A stretch of DNA of 64,000 nucleotides from Deinococcus sp. AJ005 (GTDB lineage Bacteria > Deinococcota > Deinococci > Deinococcales > Deinococcaceae). Below the pieces are notes generated by a model that was not told the origin of the DNA, did no database searches, and worked only from the letters and a program-made list of their open reading frames with translations. Positions 13,001-22,788 of this stretch are shown here, piece by piece (position 1 is the stretch's first letter; every line of letters begins with the position of its first letter). The position numbers and the translations under genes were made by a program. The DNA is taken from the NCBI RefSeq assembly GCF_009017495.1, contig NZ_CP044990.1, positions 1,755,001 to 1,819,000 of the forward strand, read 5' to 3'.

Positions 13001-15361
13001 TCAGTCTGATGGAGGATTGTCATTCAGGGGCGGGACGGGGGGATCGCTGGGGGAGATTTCCGGCAACGGCTCAGGTTGGGCAGGAACTTCGGACCCACCT
13101 TCGGGCGGCACGTCGGGCAGGGCTTGAGGTAGGGCTTCAGGCGGGGCCACTTCGTTCCCATCCGTCACGGGGGTAGAGGGGATGTCCTGAACCTCCGGCG
13201 TAAGGGGAAGGTCCTGTGTCGGCTCGGGCGCAGGAGGCACGGACTCAGGTTGCGTCACGGTCTGAGAGGCGGGCTGAACCGTTTCCGGGGCCGTGGCCGG
13301 ACGGCGGCGAAAAAAGCTGCTGCCGCTGTTGCCAGTGCCATCGCGGGCGGTGGGTTCGTCATCGGCCTGGGCAGTGCGGAAGGCCATGTCCACCTGCCGG
13401 ATCACGCGGTAGGTGATTCCGCCCGGTTCCCTGAAACTCTGCGCGGGCTGACCCGCCAGTGCGCCGTCTACCGCCTGCTGCCACACCGGAGTGGGAATCT
13501 CGCCGCTGTAGGCCCAGCCCGGCAGCGCACCGCCCTCCTGTTTGCCCACCCACACGGCCCCAGAGACGGTAGGGGTCACACCTGCAAACCACAGGTCCTT
13601 GATGTCGTTGGTGGTGCCGGTCTTGCCGCCCACCTGACGCCCACCAATCTGCGCGCGGGTGGCAAGGCCGCCCTGATACTCGGTCAGGTCATTGACCACG
13701 CCCCGGATCATGTCCAGCCCCAGCCACGCGGTCTGTGGGTCCCAGACCCGTTTGGGGGTGGGGTTGGGGCGGGTGTACAGCACCTGACCCCGTGCGTCCT
13801 CCACGCTGCGGACCAGACTGGGCGCGTAGTACAGACCGCCGTTGGCGAAGGGGGCGTAGGCAGCGGCCATCTGGAGGGGACTGGCCTCCAGCGTGCCGAT
13901 GCTCAGAGACAGTCCGGCTTCGGGCGGCGGGGTCAGGCCCAGTTGCCTCAGCTTGGCCTCGAAGTTCTGCACGCCCAGTTCCTGCGCGATTCGCACGGTG
14001 GGCAGGTTCAGGCTGTGGTCCAGCGCATAACGCATGGTCACGTAGCGCCCGGTCCAACGTCCGTCATAATTCTGCGGCTGGTACGAGGTGCCCACCAGCG
14101 GCGAGTCCAACACCGTATCACTCTGCTTCCAGCCGGTTTCCAGTGCCAGCGTGTACAGCAGCGGCTTGATAGAGCTGCCCACCTGCCGCCGCGCCTGAAT
14201 GGCGTTGTCCCAGTCACTGGGCCGCCCCCCGGTCAGTTTCTGACCCACCAGCGCCAGCACCTCGCCGTTCGCCGGGCTGACCAGTGCGATGCCCAGGGTT
14301 GCGCCGTCGGGGAGCTTGGCATCCAGACTGGCCTGTTCTGCCGATTGCTGCGCGGCCACGCTCATGCCAGTCACGATCTTGCCGCCGCCGTACAGCGCCC
14401 TCCGCCCGATGATCGGCAGCAATTCCTTCTCGACAGCCTGAAGGTAATACTGGTAGGCGAAGCGGCCTGTGCCCTGTGCGGCCTCCAGCGCGTTCATGTT
14501 CTGCTGCAACCGGTCCGTGTTTTCCAGCACCGCACTTCGCAGGGTGCCGTCAGCGTTCCAGCCGATGCGCCAGCCTGCCGGATAGATCGGGGTTTTCCAG
14601 GCGGCTTCGGCTTCGGCCTGGGTCACGCGCCCGTCTTCCACCATGCGGCCCAGCAGGTCCTTCATCAGCGGGCGGTAGGCGGCAAAAGCTTTGTAACGGC
14701 TGTTGGGCGCGGGAATCAGCGTCGTCAGATACACGCTCTCGGCCAGATTCAGATTGGCCGCAGACTTGCCGAAGTACGCCTGCGCCGCCGTTCCGGCCCC
14801 CACGATGTCGTCGCGCCCGCCGTCTCCCCAGTAGATGATGTTGAGGTAGGCGTTAAGAATCCGGTCCTTGTCGTAATTGCGGTCCAGTTGAAAGGCCAGC
14901 ACCGCTTCCTTGAACTTGCGCTCGGCGGTGCGGGCACTCTGGAGATCGGAGAGCAGCGTGTTCTTGACCACCTGCTGCGTGATGCTCGATCCGCCTTCCA
15001 GATCGTTTTGCAGCAGCCCCTTGATCAGCCCGCGCGCGATACCGATGTAATCGACGCCGTGATGCTCGTAAAAGCGTCGGTCCTCGCTGGTCACGGCGGC
15101 CTTCTGCAACCACGGACTGATCTGCCCCAGCTTCAGCAGGTTGCGGTTGGTGCCGCCCGAGCCGCCCAGACTGGGCGTCAGGGTGCCGATCAGCGTGTTC
15201 TGGCGGTCATACACGCGGGTCTGCCCACTGACCTCCAGCACGTCCAGGTCAGTCACGCTGGGCAGATCGCGGCCCCACATCCACCACAGAACCAGCACGC
15301 CCAGCAGCGCCAGCAGCAGCGCAATGGCCACAAAGCGGCTCAGACCGACCAGAAATCTCAC
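13001..15361 (-). CDS. Class A penicillin-binding protein (PBP1-type)
   Basis: The protein has 786 residues and makes and cross-links peptidoglycan outside the membrane. An N-terminal membrane anchor (about 8-28) is followed by the glycosyltransferase domain with E93-D94 in [14 protein letters not shown] and [12 protein letters not shown]. The transpeptidase domain has all three motifs: SSIK (nucleophile Ser396, Lys399), SLN (450-452) and KTGT (580-583). The last about 120 residues are a Pro/Glu/Thr-rich tail of low complexity. The start is GTG at 15361, and no ribosome binding site precedes it. Instead a five-codon leaderless frame ends on it (see 15358-15375), which suggests translation by coupling. 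Confidence 0.93.
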   Translation of the reverse strand: MRFLVGLSRFVAIALLLALLGVLVLWWMWGRDLPSVTDLDVLEVSGQTRVYDRQNTLIGTLTPSLGGSGGTNRNLLKLGQISPWLQKAAVTSEDRRFYEHHGVDYIGIARGLIKGLLQNDLEGGSSITQQVVKNTLLSDLQSARTAERKFKEAVLAFQLDRNYDKDRILNAYLNIIYWGDGGRDDIVGAGTAAQAYFGKSAANLNLAESVYLTTLIPAPNSRYKAFAAYRPLMKDLLGRMVEDGRVTQAEAEAAWKTPIYPAGWRIGWNADGTLRSAVLENTDRLQQNMNALEAAQGTGRFAYQYYLQAVEKELLPIIGRRALYGGGKIVTGMSVAAQQSAEQASLDAKLPDGATLGIALVSPANGEVLALVGQKLTGGRPSDWDNAIQARRQVGSSIKPLLYTLALETGWKQSDTVLDSPLVGTSYQPQNYDGRWTGRYVTMRYALDHSLNLPTVRIAQELGVQNFEAKLRQLGLTPPPEAGLSLSIGTLEASPLQMAAAYAPFANGGLYYAPSLVRSVEDARGQVLYTRPNPTPKRVWDPQTAWLGLDMIRGVVNDLTEYQGGLATRAQIGGRQVGGKTGTTNDIKDLWFAGVTPTVSGAVWVGKQEGGALPGWAYSGEIPTPVWQQAVDGALAGQPAQSFREPGGITYRVIRQVDMAFRTAQADDEPTARDGTGNSGSSFFRRRPATAPETVQPASQTVTQPESVPPAPEPTQDLPLTPEVQDIPSTPVTDGNEVAPPEALPQALPDVPPEGGSEVPAQPEPLPEISPSDPPVPPLNDNPPSD

Positions 15362-15375
15362 TGCGCAAACCTCAT
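15358..15375 (-). CDS. Leaderless five-codon cistron coupled to the PBP gene
   Basis: The ATG at 15375 lies 7 nt after a TAGAGT -10 hexamer and reads Met-Arg-Phe-Ala-Gln-stop. The TGA overlaps the GTG start of the PBP gene (GTGA). If the transcript is leaderless, ribosomes would start here and restart at the GTG. This is inferred from position only. Confidence 0.35.
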   Translation of the reverse strand: MRFAQ

Positions 15376-15382
15376 CGGCAAC

Positions 15383-15388
15383 ACTCTA
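15383..15388 (-). promoter_or_regulatory. -10 element of the PBP transcript
   Basis: TAGAGT on the minus strand, 7 nt before the mini-cistron ATG and 21 nt before the PBP GTG. Confidence 0.45.
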
Positions 15389-15512
15389 CCGGGGCGGGAA
15401 GGAGAACGCCGAAAGGGGCGTTACGGTCTGAGCAGGGGCCAGTCATCGCAAAGCAGTCTGATGCCAGGGCCAGGACTGAGGCGTCCGTCATAAGGGGGAG
15501 GCGGGCGCTACC

Positions 15513-16400
<888 letters not shown>

Positions 16401-16706
16401 ACGGAATGGGCGACTCCCCGACTCACGGGGCCTGCCTGATGGTTCCCTCCCAACCTTCCCTCTGCGGGGGCGGGAACAACAAACGCCAGCCCAGACACTT
16501 CCAGAATATCCAATCAAACGGCATCTGAAGACCGTCGGGCACGCAGCGGACGGGCCGCATTCAGCTTGACGGAGCAGGGCATCAGACCCGGAAGATGCCG
16601 CCCTCCCCCACCGACAACGCCCATATTTCATGCCCACTGCAACGCTGGCTCCCCCCTGCGCCTCTGGGAGAGTGAATTGGGGCCACAGGCAAAAACCCCA
16701 GCCCAT
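16401..16706. other. Intergenic stretch without a recognised gene
   Basis: 306 nt between the convergent ttcA and the small membrane protein gene. No plausible reading frame, RNA gene or strong terminator was found. Short GC-rich inverted segments (for example GACTCCCCGACTCACGGGG near 16410) may help termination. Confidence 0.4.
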
Positions 16707-17147
16707 TCAGCCTTCAGCCGCCTCCGGCTCCCGCACCCAGCCGGGCAACTGCACCCAGACCACGAAGTGCATCACTGCGGCCAGCACCAGAAACAAAACC
16801 AGCGACAGCCCTTGAGACAGCGTGGCGCAGGCCAGAAGCAGCGGCACACCCGGCGCGGTGGCCGCCTGAATGGCCCCGGTCAGGGCGGCCTGCCGTGCGG
16901 GCTGCACGATGTTGTGGGCAGCCTTGCGGGCAAAGTGCAGTGCCCCCAGCGAAAGCAGCAACGCCACTCCTAGCAGCAGCAACAGCGCGGACAGAGGGAC
17001 CGGGGCCGGACGCGTCAGCAGCAACAACGCCCCCAGTACGACGCCGGGCAGGGCCAGCGCCGCCAGCCCCAGCAGGTAAGCGCGGCGGGCAGCGCGGACC
17101 AGACCCTCGCGGCCAGAGCGCACATCGCGCACGAAGGCTTCCAGCAT
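16707..17147 (-). CDS. Small membrane protein of unknown function
   Basis: The protein has 146 residues. Four hydrophobic segments are visible (about 24-44, 50-72, 97-113 and 114-133). The first 20 residues are basic and helical. No family was recognised. The start is 5 nt after the ygfZ stop on the same strand, so the two form an operon. There is no catalytic motif, and the function is unknown. Confidence 0.6.
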   Translation of the reverse strand: MLEAFVRDVRSGREGLVRAARRAYLLGLAALALPGVVLGALLLLTRPAPVPLSALLLLLGVALLLSLGALHFARKAAHNIVQPARQAALTGAIQAATAPGVPLLLACATLSQGLSLVLFLVLAAVMHFVVWVQLPGWVREPEAAEG

Positions 17148-17152
17148 GCGGT

Positions 17153-18025
17153 TCAGGTGCGGGCGGTCAGGGATTGCAGGCGGGCCGGGGTGCCGCCCAC
17201 CTCCACCTCCGCACTCTCGGGCAGGTCCTTGCGGAGACGGGCCAGACCCAGGCCGCCCGCGTTCAGGCCCGCCTGCCCCACCACTTTCCCGGCGTGGGTC
17301 ACGTCTGCGCCCACGTCCCAGCCGTCTCCAGCCAGTTGGGCAAGGTGATAGCGGGTGGTTCCGCGCGCCTCCAGCCGGGCCATGATTTCCTGGCCCACGT
17401 AACAGCCCTTGCGGTAGCTGATGGCGGGCAGCGGGCCGCCCACGTCCAGCCCGACTTCCTGCGGCAGCACCCCCAGAAAACCGTCGCGGGCGATGTCGGG
17501 AATCCCGGCGCGGATGCGGGCGGCGTCCAGCGTGTCCAGGGAGGCTTCCTCACCGCCCAGAGCAGCCAGAACTTCCGCTTCATGACGCGCCAGAAAATGC
17601 AGGTCCACGCCGGGCGTCCCCGTGCGGCTCACGTGCCCAGCCAGCACCACGCCGCCGCCCAGCTCGAAACTCTGCGCGTCGGGGCCGTCCGCGTTCCAGC
17701 CGGGCACCCCATCTGCCTCCCAGATATGAACCGTGTGGAGGGTGTCGGACACGTCCTGAACCTCCACCTGATCGAAGATGATGTAGCGCTTCAAGCGGGC
17801 GATCAGCGGCGCGGCCTGTCCAGCGTCCAGATGCAGGTACACGTCGTCAGCACGTTTATAGGCCCGCGCAAACTGTTCGATCTGGCCGCGCACGTTCAGG
17901 AAAGCGCAGGCCACCAGTCCGGGCGTTGCCGCGCCGCGCAGATCGCCGGTCATCTGCCCCTGCACAAAGTCCACGCGGTCCGCGCCCGTCACGCGCAGGC
18001 TGCTGGAAGGAAATAGAGTCCACAT
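17153..18025 (-). CDS. ygfZ: YgfZ/GcvT-domain folate-binding protein
   Basis: The protein has 290 residues and belongs to the tetrahydrofolate-binding YgfZ family that helps make or repair certain Fe-S enzymes. The diagnostic motif KGCYVGQE is present in [15 protein letters not shown] (around residue 210), including the conserved cysteine. The N-terminal [16 protein letters not shown] segment matches the family. TACCCT at 18033-18038 is 7 nt before the ATG (leaderless). A role in Fe-S metabolism fits the presence of TtcA and the suf genes nearby but does not prove a link. Confidence 0.88.
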   Translation of the reverse strand: MWTLFPSSSLRVTGADRVDFVQGQMTGDLRGAATPGLVACAFLNVRGQIEQFARAYKRADDVYLHLDAGQAAPLIARLKRYIIFDQVEVQDVSDTLHTVHIWEADGVPGWNADGPDAQSFELGGGVVLAGHVSRTGTPGVDLHFLARHEAEVLAALGGEEASLDTLDAARIRAGIPDIARDGFLGVLPQEVGLDVGGPLPAISYRKGCYVGQEIMARLEARGTTRYHLAQLAGDGWDVGADVTHAGKVVGQAGLNAGGLGLARLRKDLPESAEVEVGGTPARLQSLTART

Positions 18026-18121
18026 GGAATTCAGGGTACGGGAATCGGGGCGCAGGGATTGGGGGAAAGAGGGTTAGATAGGTGCAACGTCCAGAAGCGC
18101 GAGTGGCAGGAGAAAGAACGT

Positions 18122-18175
18122 CTCCCAGAATATGTTTTGAAAGGCAATTCACTTTTGGCGGATAATGTCTGGGAG
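18122..18175. repeat. Inverted repeat in the ygfZ-hemA gap
   Basis: CTCCCAGA and TCTGGGAG (8-bp arms) flank a 38-nt AT-rich interval. It lies about 100 nt upstream of ygfZ and downstream of hemA. It could be a regulator site or a terminator for hemA; there is no T tract. Confidence 0.3.
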
Positions 18176-18245
18176 GCGTTTGCCCTCAACGTCCAAACCT
18201 TCCAGGCTTCGGGCCACTCTGCTCATTTACTCAGCACCCATTTGC

Positions 18246-19349
18246 TCAGTCGCTCGCCACCGCCAGCGTCCGCCCTGTCCGGTGAAGCTGCGCGGCGCGC
18301 GTCAGATACCAGCGGCTCAGGTCAGAGGCGGCCTCGCGGATGATGGCCCCGGCCTGCGGCAAGGCGGCGCGGCGGCCCTGAAGGTTGTGGTGGACCACGG
18401 CGGTCAGGTCATCCAGATTGAGCAGGTGCGCGCCCGGTACGTCGGCAATATTCGGGTCCAAGATGCGCGGCACGCTGATGTCGATCAGGAACATGGGACG
18501 GTCCGCGCGTGTGGCCAGGGCAGCAGCCACCGCCTCACCGTTCAGCACGTAATGCGGCGCGGCGCTGGAGGCGATCACCACGTCGGCCTCCGGCAGCGCT
18601 TCGTGCAGGAATTCGGCGGCGCAGACCCGGCCCCCCAGCTTGGCGGCAAGCTGGCGGGCGCGTTCGGCGGTGCGGTTGACCACGATCACGTCCTCGATGC
18701 CAGCAGCGCGCAGATGGATCAGGGTCAGCTCTGCGGTTTCGCCCGCACCGATGATCAGGGCGGTGCGGCCCGCAAGCCCGCCCAGCGCCAGTTCCGCCAA
18801 CTCCACGGCAGCGCTGGACACGCTGACCACACTGTCACTGAGGCCGGTTTCGGTGCGGACCCGCTTTCCGGCGGCCAGCGCGCCCTGGGCAACCTTGTTC
18901 AGCAGCGCCCCGCTCAGGCCACGCGCGTTGGCAGCCTGCCAGGCGCGTTTGACCTGACCCTGAATCTGGGTTTCGCCGATGACCAGGCTATCCAGCCCGG
19001 CGGCGACGCGGTACAGGTGGGTCACGGCTTCCTCGCCGGAGTAGCTGTAAAGGTGGTCTTCCAAATCATGGCCCCAGGCCCCCTGAAAGGCAGCCAACGG
19101 ATCACCGGTCAGCCCGGCTAGATACACCTCGGTACGGTTGCAGGTGGCCAGCAGCATGACCTCGCGAGCGTGGCGGGACAGGTGCGAGAGCAGCGCGTCT
19201 TCCTCGCCCGCCCGCACGGCGGCGCGCTCGCGGACCTCCACGGGCGCGGTGTGGTGGTTCAGGCCCACCACCACGAAATCCAGCGGACCAGGGGCGGGCA
19301 GCGGAGAGCGGGCCACGAAACGCCGCGCGGTGGGGCAGGCCAGCGTCAT
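18246..19349 (-). CDS. hemA: Glutamyl-tRNA reductase HemA
   Basis: The protein has 367 residues. It reduces glutamyl-tRNA to glutamate-1-semialdehyde, the first step of tetrapyrrole synthesis. The catalytic Cys70 sits in [11 protein letters not shown], and the N-terminal [13 protein letters not shown] and [14 protein letters not shown] segments are conserved. The NADPH domain has [11 protein letters not shown] (residues 171-181 region). The protein ends soon after NLQGRR, so most of the C-terminal dimerisation helix present in 410-420-residue homologues is missing or shortened. The start at 19349 overlaps the preceding sirC-like stop by 4 nt, which rules out the longer upstream extension. Confidence 0.92.
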   Translation of the reverse strand: MTLACPTARRFVARSPLPAPGPLDFVVVGLNHHTAPVEVRERAAVRAGEEDALLSHLSRHAREVMLLATCNRTEVYLAGLTGDPLAAFQGAWGHDLEDHLYSYSGEEAVTHLYRVAAGLDSLVIGETQIQGQVKRAWQAANARGLSGALLNKVAQGALAAGKRVRTETGLSDSVVSVSSAAVELAELALGGLAGRTALIIGAGETAELTLIHLRAAGIEDVIVVNRTAERARQLAAKLGGRVCAAEFLHEALPEADVVIASSAAPHYVLNGEAVAAALATRADRPMFLIDISVPRILDPNIADVPGAHLLNLDDLTAVVHHNLQGRRAALPQAGAIIREAASDLSRWYLTRAAQLHRTGRTLAVASD

Positions 19350-19906
19350 GCTGGACCTCCCAGCGCGGCCTGAATCTCGGTCTTCAGGCCATGCATGGCG
19401 ATCTCGCGGCCCGGTCCGTCCAGCATCAGGGCCTGTTCGCGCGCCGCAGTCCAACCGTCGATCTGGGCTTCATGCGGAAGCAGGGCGGCAATCCGGCGGG
19501 TCAACGCCTGCGCCAGCATCGGCAATTCGCGCCCGGTGTTCACGGCCACTTGCACCCCCGCGCGCCGGGCCGTGGCCGCGAAGCGCAGATTGCCCGATCC
19601 AGCCTCTCCAGCGTGGTTGACCAGTGCGCCGATCTGGCGGGCTTCGGTCACCACGGCGTCATTGATCTCGGGGCAATCCGTCGCCGCCACCACCACACGC
19701 GCGCCAGCCAGATCGCCCCCACGGTAACCACGTTGCTCGGACTGAACAGGCAGGTCAAGCAACTCCCCACTGATGTCGGGCGCGATGACGGTCACGTTCA
19801 GTCCGGCGTCCAGCAGAGTCCGGCTCCGGCGCAGGGCCACCGCGCCGCCGCCAATGACAACGGCGCGTTCGCCGCTCAGGTTCAGGAAGACGGGCAACAG
19901 ACTCAC
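19346..19906 (-). CDS. Precorrin-2 dehydrogenase / sirohydrochlorin ferrochelatase-like (SirC/Met8)
   Basis: The protein has 186 residues. The N-terminal Rossmann domain has [17 protein letters not shown], the family's NAD site. The [27 protein letters not shown] region matches the conserved dimer and active-site segment of SirC/Met8/CysG-N. It makes sirohydrochlorin from precorrin-2 for siroheme or haem. It lies directly upstream of hemA with an ATGA overlap. An ATG at 19918 is possible, but it is part of a TATGCT -10 hexamer. I therefore take the GTG at 19906, 7 nt downstream, which begins [10 protein letters not shown] as family members do. Confidence 0.82.
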   Translation of the reverse strand: MSLLPVFLNLSGERAVVIGGGAVALRRSRTLLDAGLNVTVIAPDISGELLDLPVQSEQRGYRGGDLAGARVVVAATDCPEINDAVVTEARQIGALVNHAGEAGSGNLRFAATARRAGVQVAVNTGRELPMLAQALTRRIAALLPHEAQIDGWTAAREQALMLDGPGREIAMHGLKTEIQAALGGPA

Positions 19907-19913
19907 GGGGCGC

Positions 19914-19919
19914 AGCATA
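19914..19919 (-). promoter_or_regulatory. Leaderless -10 element of the sirC-like/hemA operon
   Basis: TATGCT on the minus strand is 7 nt before GTG 19906. It contains the alternative ATG and so decides against it. Confidence 0.5.
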
Positions 19920-19992
19920 CCCCCGCACCGGCGGGGCAGGCGTCCCAGACCGAACGGTCAGAAAGGCGGCCAGGACGCAATTCCAGCCCGTC

Positions 19993-20568
19993 TCAAGCCT
20001 GCTTCCCTGATTCTTGCGAGGAAAGCACCATGGGGTCTTGATCATCGGGATGGGCGTCGTCGTAAAGAACCGAATAATGTTCGCCCAGGCCCACCAGAAA
20101 ATCCATCTCCTCACGGGTGGTGCGTGCGCTCAGCCGGGTCTCGAAGCTGAGCAGCAGGGCCGCGTAAGCCAGCGAGGCCGATCCCGCCACCGCCAGCAGC
20201 ACCGGCAGCACGCCCGACAGTTCGCCCAGCAGCCCAGCTCCCAGCAATGCAGAGCCGCCGATCAGGATGCTGGTCAGCACCAGCAGGGCCACCGCCACAT
20301 ACAGCGCCGTCATGGCCCGCACCAGCAGCCGGGTTCGCCGGGCCAGACGCGGCAGTTGGCGCACGATCAGCCGCTTTTCCTCGCGGGCGCGGGGTTCCTG
20401 CTGGCCCTCCGCCGACACCAGCAGGCGGAAACGAGCGGTCTGTTGCCGCACCCGGTCCGTGGCCCGGCCCACCCGCGTGCTGGTACTCATGATCAGCGTG
20501 CCGGCCCCACTGATCAGCACGGCAGGCGTGATCATGGCGCTCAGGACGCTGAGGCTGGTATCGGCCAT
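19993..20568 (-). CDS. DUF2721 membrane protein
   Basis: The protein has 191 residues. The N-terminal MITPAVLISGAGTLIMSTSTRVGRATDRVR segment is the recognisable DUF2721 signature. Three hydrophobic helices are visible (about 5-27, 83-106 and 113-140), with a basic loop between the first and second and an acidic C-terminal tail. The function of the family is unknown. TAGCCT at 20575-20580 is 6 nt before the ATG; the surrounding GCTAGCCTGCCCGCATG is identical to the ymdB start region at 41814-41829. Confidence 0.8.
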   Translation of the reverse strand: MADTSLSVLSAMITPAVLISGAGTLIMSTSTRVGRATDRVRQQTARFRLLVSAEGQQEPRAREEKRLIVRQLPRLARRTRLLVRAMTALYVAVALLVLTSILIGGSALLGAGLLGELSGVLPVLLAVAGSASLAYAALLLSFETRLSARTTREEMDFLVGLGEHYSVLYDDAHPDDQDPMVLSSQESGKQA

Positions 20569-20785
20569 GCGGGCAGGCTAGCGCCTGGGGCACGGCTCGC
20601 CTTCGCCGTTTCTGCACATTTGGGATCAGTAAGAGGCTGACAGCCGTGTCTGACGGCATTTTTACCATACTGGCACATTCGCAAAACTTACACGGACCCT
20701 GAACTTTCCCTGCACACACTAGGCGGACACTGATCTCAAGACGGGCAAACAGAAGGCCACCGGGCCACACCCAAGGAGAACCATC

Positions 20786-21208
20786 ATGAAAAAGAACATG
20801 CTATCCGCCGCATTCAGCCTGAGCCTGATTCTGGCCCCCGCCGTCCTCACCACCGCTTTCGCCGCCCCCACGACGGTACAGGTCACCGCCAGCGACAGCA
20901 CCGGCGACCTGAGCTACCCGGCGCTGTACACCGAAAGCTCATGGATGTCGCTGGCCGTGCCGCTGGCCGATCTGGGAGGCAGCATCCCCAGTGACCTGAG
21001 CCTGGATGCCGGAACGCTGGCCGCCGGAACCACCATCACCCTGGACGGCGTGACCCAGACCGGCGACACGGCTCTGCTGCACGTCACGGTCAGCCGCGCG
21101 GATACCGGCGTCAGCATCGATCAGATGGTCACCATCAACGTGATGTCCGGCGGTCAGACCGTGGCCACCCTGAGCATCCCGGTGATCGGCGCGGCCAGCA
21201 GCGACTGA
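20786..21208 (+). CDS. Secreted protein of unknown function
   Basis: The protein has 140 residues. A signal peptide is clear (KKN start, hydrophobic core, cleavage near AFAAPT). The mature part of about 115 residues is Thr/Ser/Gly-rich, has no cysteine, and reads as a beta-sandwich-type extracellular domain with alternating polar/hydrophobic strands. No family was recognised. The start has a good AAGGAGAACC site, and the gene is monocistronic with its own terminator. Confidence 0.7.
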   Translation: MKKNMLSAAFSLSLILAPAVLTTAFAAPTTVQVTASDSTGDLSYPALYTESSWMSLAVPLADLGGSIPSDLSLDAGTLAAGTTITLDGVTQTGDTALLHVTVSRADTGVSIDQMVTINVMSGGQTVATLSIPVIGAASSD

Positions 21209-21251
21209 ACGGTCAAAAAGGAACACAAAAAAAGAATGGCCCCCGGCTCCT

Positions 21252-21276
21252 CTCCCTCACGGGCGGGGAGTTTTTT
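21252..21276 (+). terminator. Terminator of the secreted-protein gene
   Basis: CTCCC/GGGAG stem followed by TTTTTT. Confidence 0.7.
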
Positions 21277-21419
21277 ATTGGTGGGCAGGACAGCAAAGCC
21301 CGCCGTCCTCAGATCTCCCAAATGCTCAGCGAAATTCACTCCCTGTCGCAGCACAGATGCCCATCAGCACATTTGCCCGCCCGTTCAGTCCAAAGGCAAC
21401 AACTCGTTCAACAGATCCC

Positions 21420-22157
21420 CTAGACCTCTCCCGTTCGCGCCCGACGTTTCTGAAAGGCCCCGGTCAGCAACTCCGTGACGTACTCGCGGGTAAAGGGCAT
21501 CCCGCTGGCCTCGGCGGCGCTGATTTCCTCGTCGCGGTTGTAGGTCAACCGGACATAGCTGGCGCTGTAGCCGGGGCCGGACTCGTCAAATTCCAGGATC
21601 AGGTAACACGGCAAAGTGCTGTCCAGCGGATTGCCCACGCTGCCGCAGTTGATCAGCGGGCGGCCCTCCACGTCCAGCAGCAGGGCCTCGTGCATGTCGG
21701 CATACACCAGGGCGTCGGCGTACTGGATCAGGCCCAACTGCGGGTTGGGCGCGAACGCCTCGATCTGGTCCGAGAGGCTGCTGTGCGGGTACAGGCGGTG
21801 AAACAGGCCCCGGCTGCTGGCATGGACAAAGCGCCACCACGCGCCGCCAAACTGTTCCTCGATGCCGTAGGGCAGCGCCTCCAAGTACGTGAGTTGATCT
21901 GGGGTCAGCTTGCTGCGCGGCCACAGGTCCTGCGGGCGGTGGCTGGCCCCGGCGACACGGGCGTCCCAGTTGCCCTGGATCACCCGGCTGGCGTATTCCT
22001 GGGTCCAGTCCAGCACCTCGCGGGGGCGCGGGCCTTTGCCCACCACGTCGCCCAGCACCCAGAACTCGGTAATCCCGCGCCGCGCCGCGTCCTGATGCAC
22101 CGCGAGCGTGGCCGCCAGATTGGCGTGCAGGTCCGCGAGAATGGCGAGGCGTGTCAT
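21420..22157 (-). CDS. Calcineurin-type metallophosphoesterase
   Basis: The protein has 245 residues. The metal-binding motifs are present: DLHAN (DxH, residues 9-13), LGDVVGKGP (GDxxG, around 36-44), GNWD (GNxD-like, near 66), and later HASS and NCGSVGNPLD, which supply histidine and the GS-x-GxP-type loop. It belongs to the YfcE/DR1119-like group of small phosphodiesterases or phosphatases; the substrate is unknown. TAGACT at 22165-22170 is 7 nt before the ATG (leaderless). Confidence 0.85.
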   Translation of the reverse strand: MTRLAILADLHANLAATLAVHQDAARRGITEFWVLGDVVGKGPRPREVLDWTQEYASRVIQGNWDARVAGASHRPQDLWPRSKLTPDQLTYLEALPYGIEEQFGGAWWRFVHASSRGLFHRLYPHSSLSDQIEAFAPNPQLGLIQYADALVYADMHEALLLDVEGRPLINCGSVGNPLDSTLPCYLILEFDESGPGYSASYVRLTYNRDEEISAAEASGMPFTREYVTELLTGAFQKRRARTGEV

Positions 22158-22249
22158 GCCCGGAAGTCTAGACCACTGCGGCTGACCGCTTTGGCACAGA
22201 GCGTAAGGAGGTCTTTAGGTGGCGGGAGTGCGGGATGCCGCCCGCCCTT

Positions 22250-22753
22250 CTAGCCCAGTTCGTGGTACTGGCTGCGGAAGTACAGCAGCGGATCGTCGTC
22301 GGTATAGCGGCTGTACTCCACATAACCCAGGTACAGGGTATGGTCCCCGGCCTCAATCACCTGATGCTTGCGGCAGACCAGTTGCGCCACGCTGCCGCCG
22401 ATCAGCGGCAGACCCTCGTGGGCAAACCACGGCACGGCTTCCTCGGGGCCGGGGCGTCCGGCGAAGTGGTCACTCAGGTGCTTTTGCGTGCTGCTCAGGA
22501 CGTTGACACCGAAGTGGGTCACCCTTTCCTGAGACAGCAGGGCGTACATATGGGCGCGGTGGTCCACGCTGACCAGAATCAGCGGCGGCGTCAGGCTGAC
22601 CGAGACGAAGGCGCTGGCGGTCATGCCCCGGCGGGTTTCGCCGTCGGTGGCGGTGATCACGGTCACGCCGCTGGCAAAGCGTCCCAGCGTCTCGCGGAAT
22701 TCCAGGGGCGTGACGCCCGCCTGCGCGCCGGAAGTTGAATCGGTGGAGGTCAT
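22250..22753 (-). CDS. Flavin reductase-like FMN-binding protein
   Basis: The protein has 167 residues. It has the full flavin_reduct domain: FRETLGRFASGVTVITA, then GMTASAFVSVSLTPPLILVSVD (FMN phosphate-binding strand and SLxPP loop), then FGVNVLSS, and a C-terminal YLGYVEYSRY...LLYFRSQYHEL segment. It would reduce free flavin with NAD(P)H, or serve as the reductase half of a two-component monooxygenase, but no oxygenase is adjacent. TAAACT at 22760-22765 is 6 nt before the ATG (leaderless). Confidence 0.87.
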   Translation of the reverse strand: MTSTDSTSGAQAGVTPLEFRETLGRFASGVTVITATDGETRRGMTASAFVSVSLTPPLILVSVDHRAHMYALLSQERVTHFGVNVLSSTQKHLSDHFAGRPGPEEAVPWFAHEGLPLIGGSVAQLVCRKHQVIEAGDHTLYLGYVEYSRYTDDDPLLYFRSQYHELG

Positions 22754-22788
22754 GGAGTGAGTTTACCCGCACATGCGGGGGAGGAGGC

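Noticed and set aside
13250..15493. 747-codon open frame on the plus strand
   Set aside because: Antisense shadow of the class A PBP gene.
20643..20663. GCCGT/ACGGC hairpin with ATTTTT on the plus strand as a terminator
   Set aside because: No plus-strand gene ends upstream; the neighbouring gene runs away on the minus strand.
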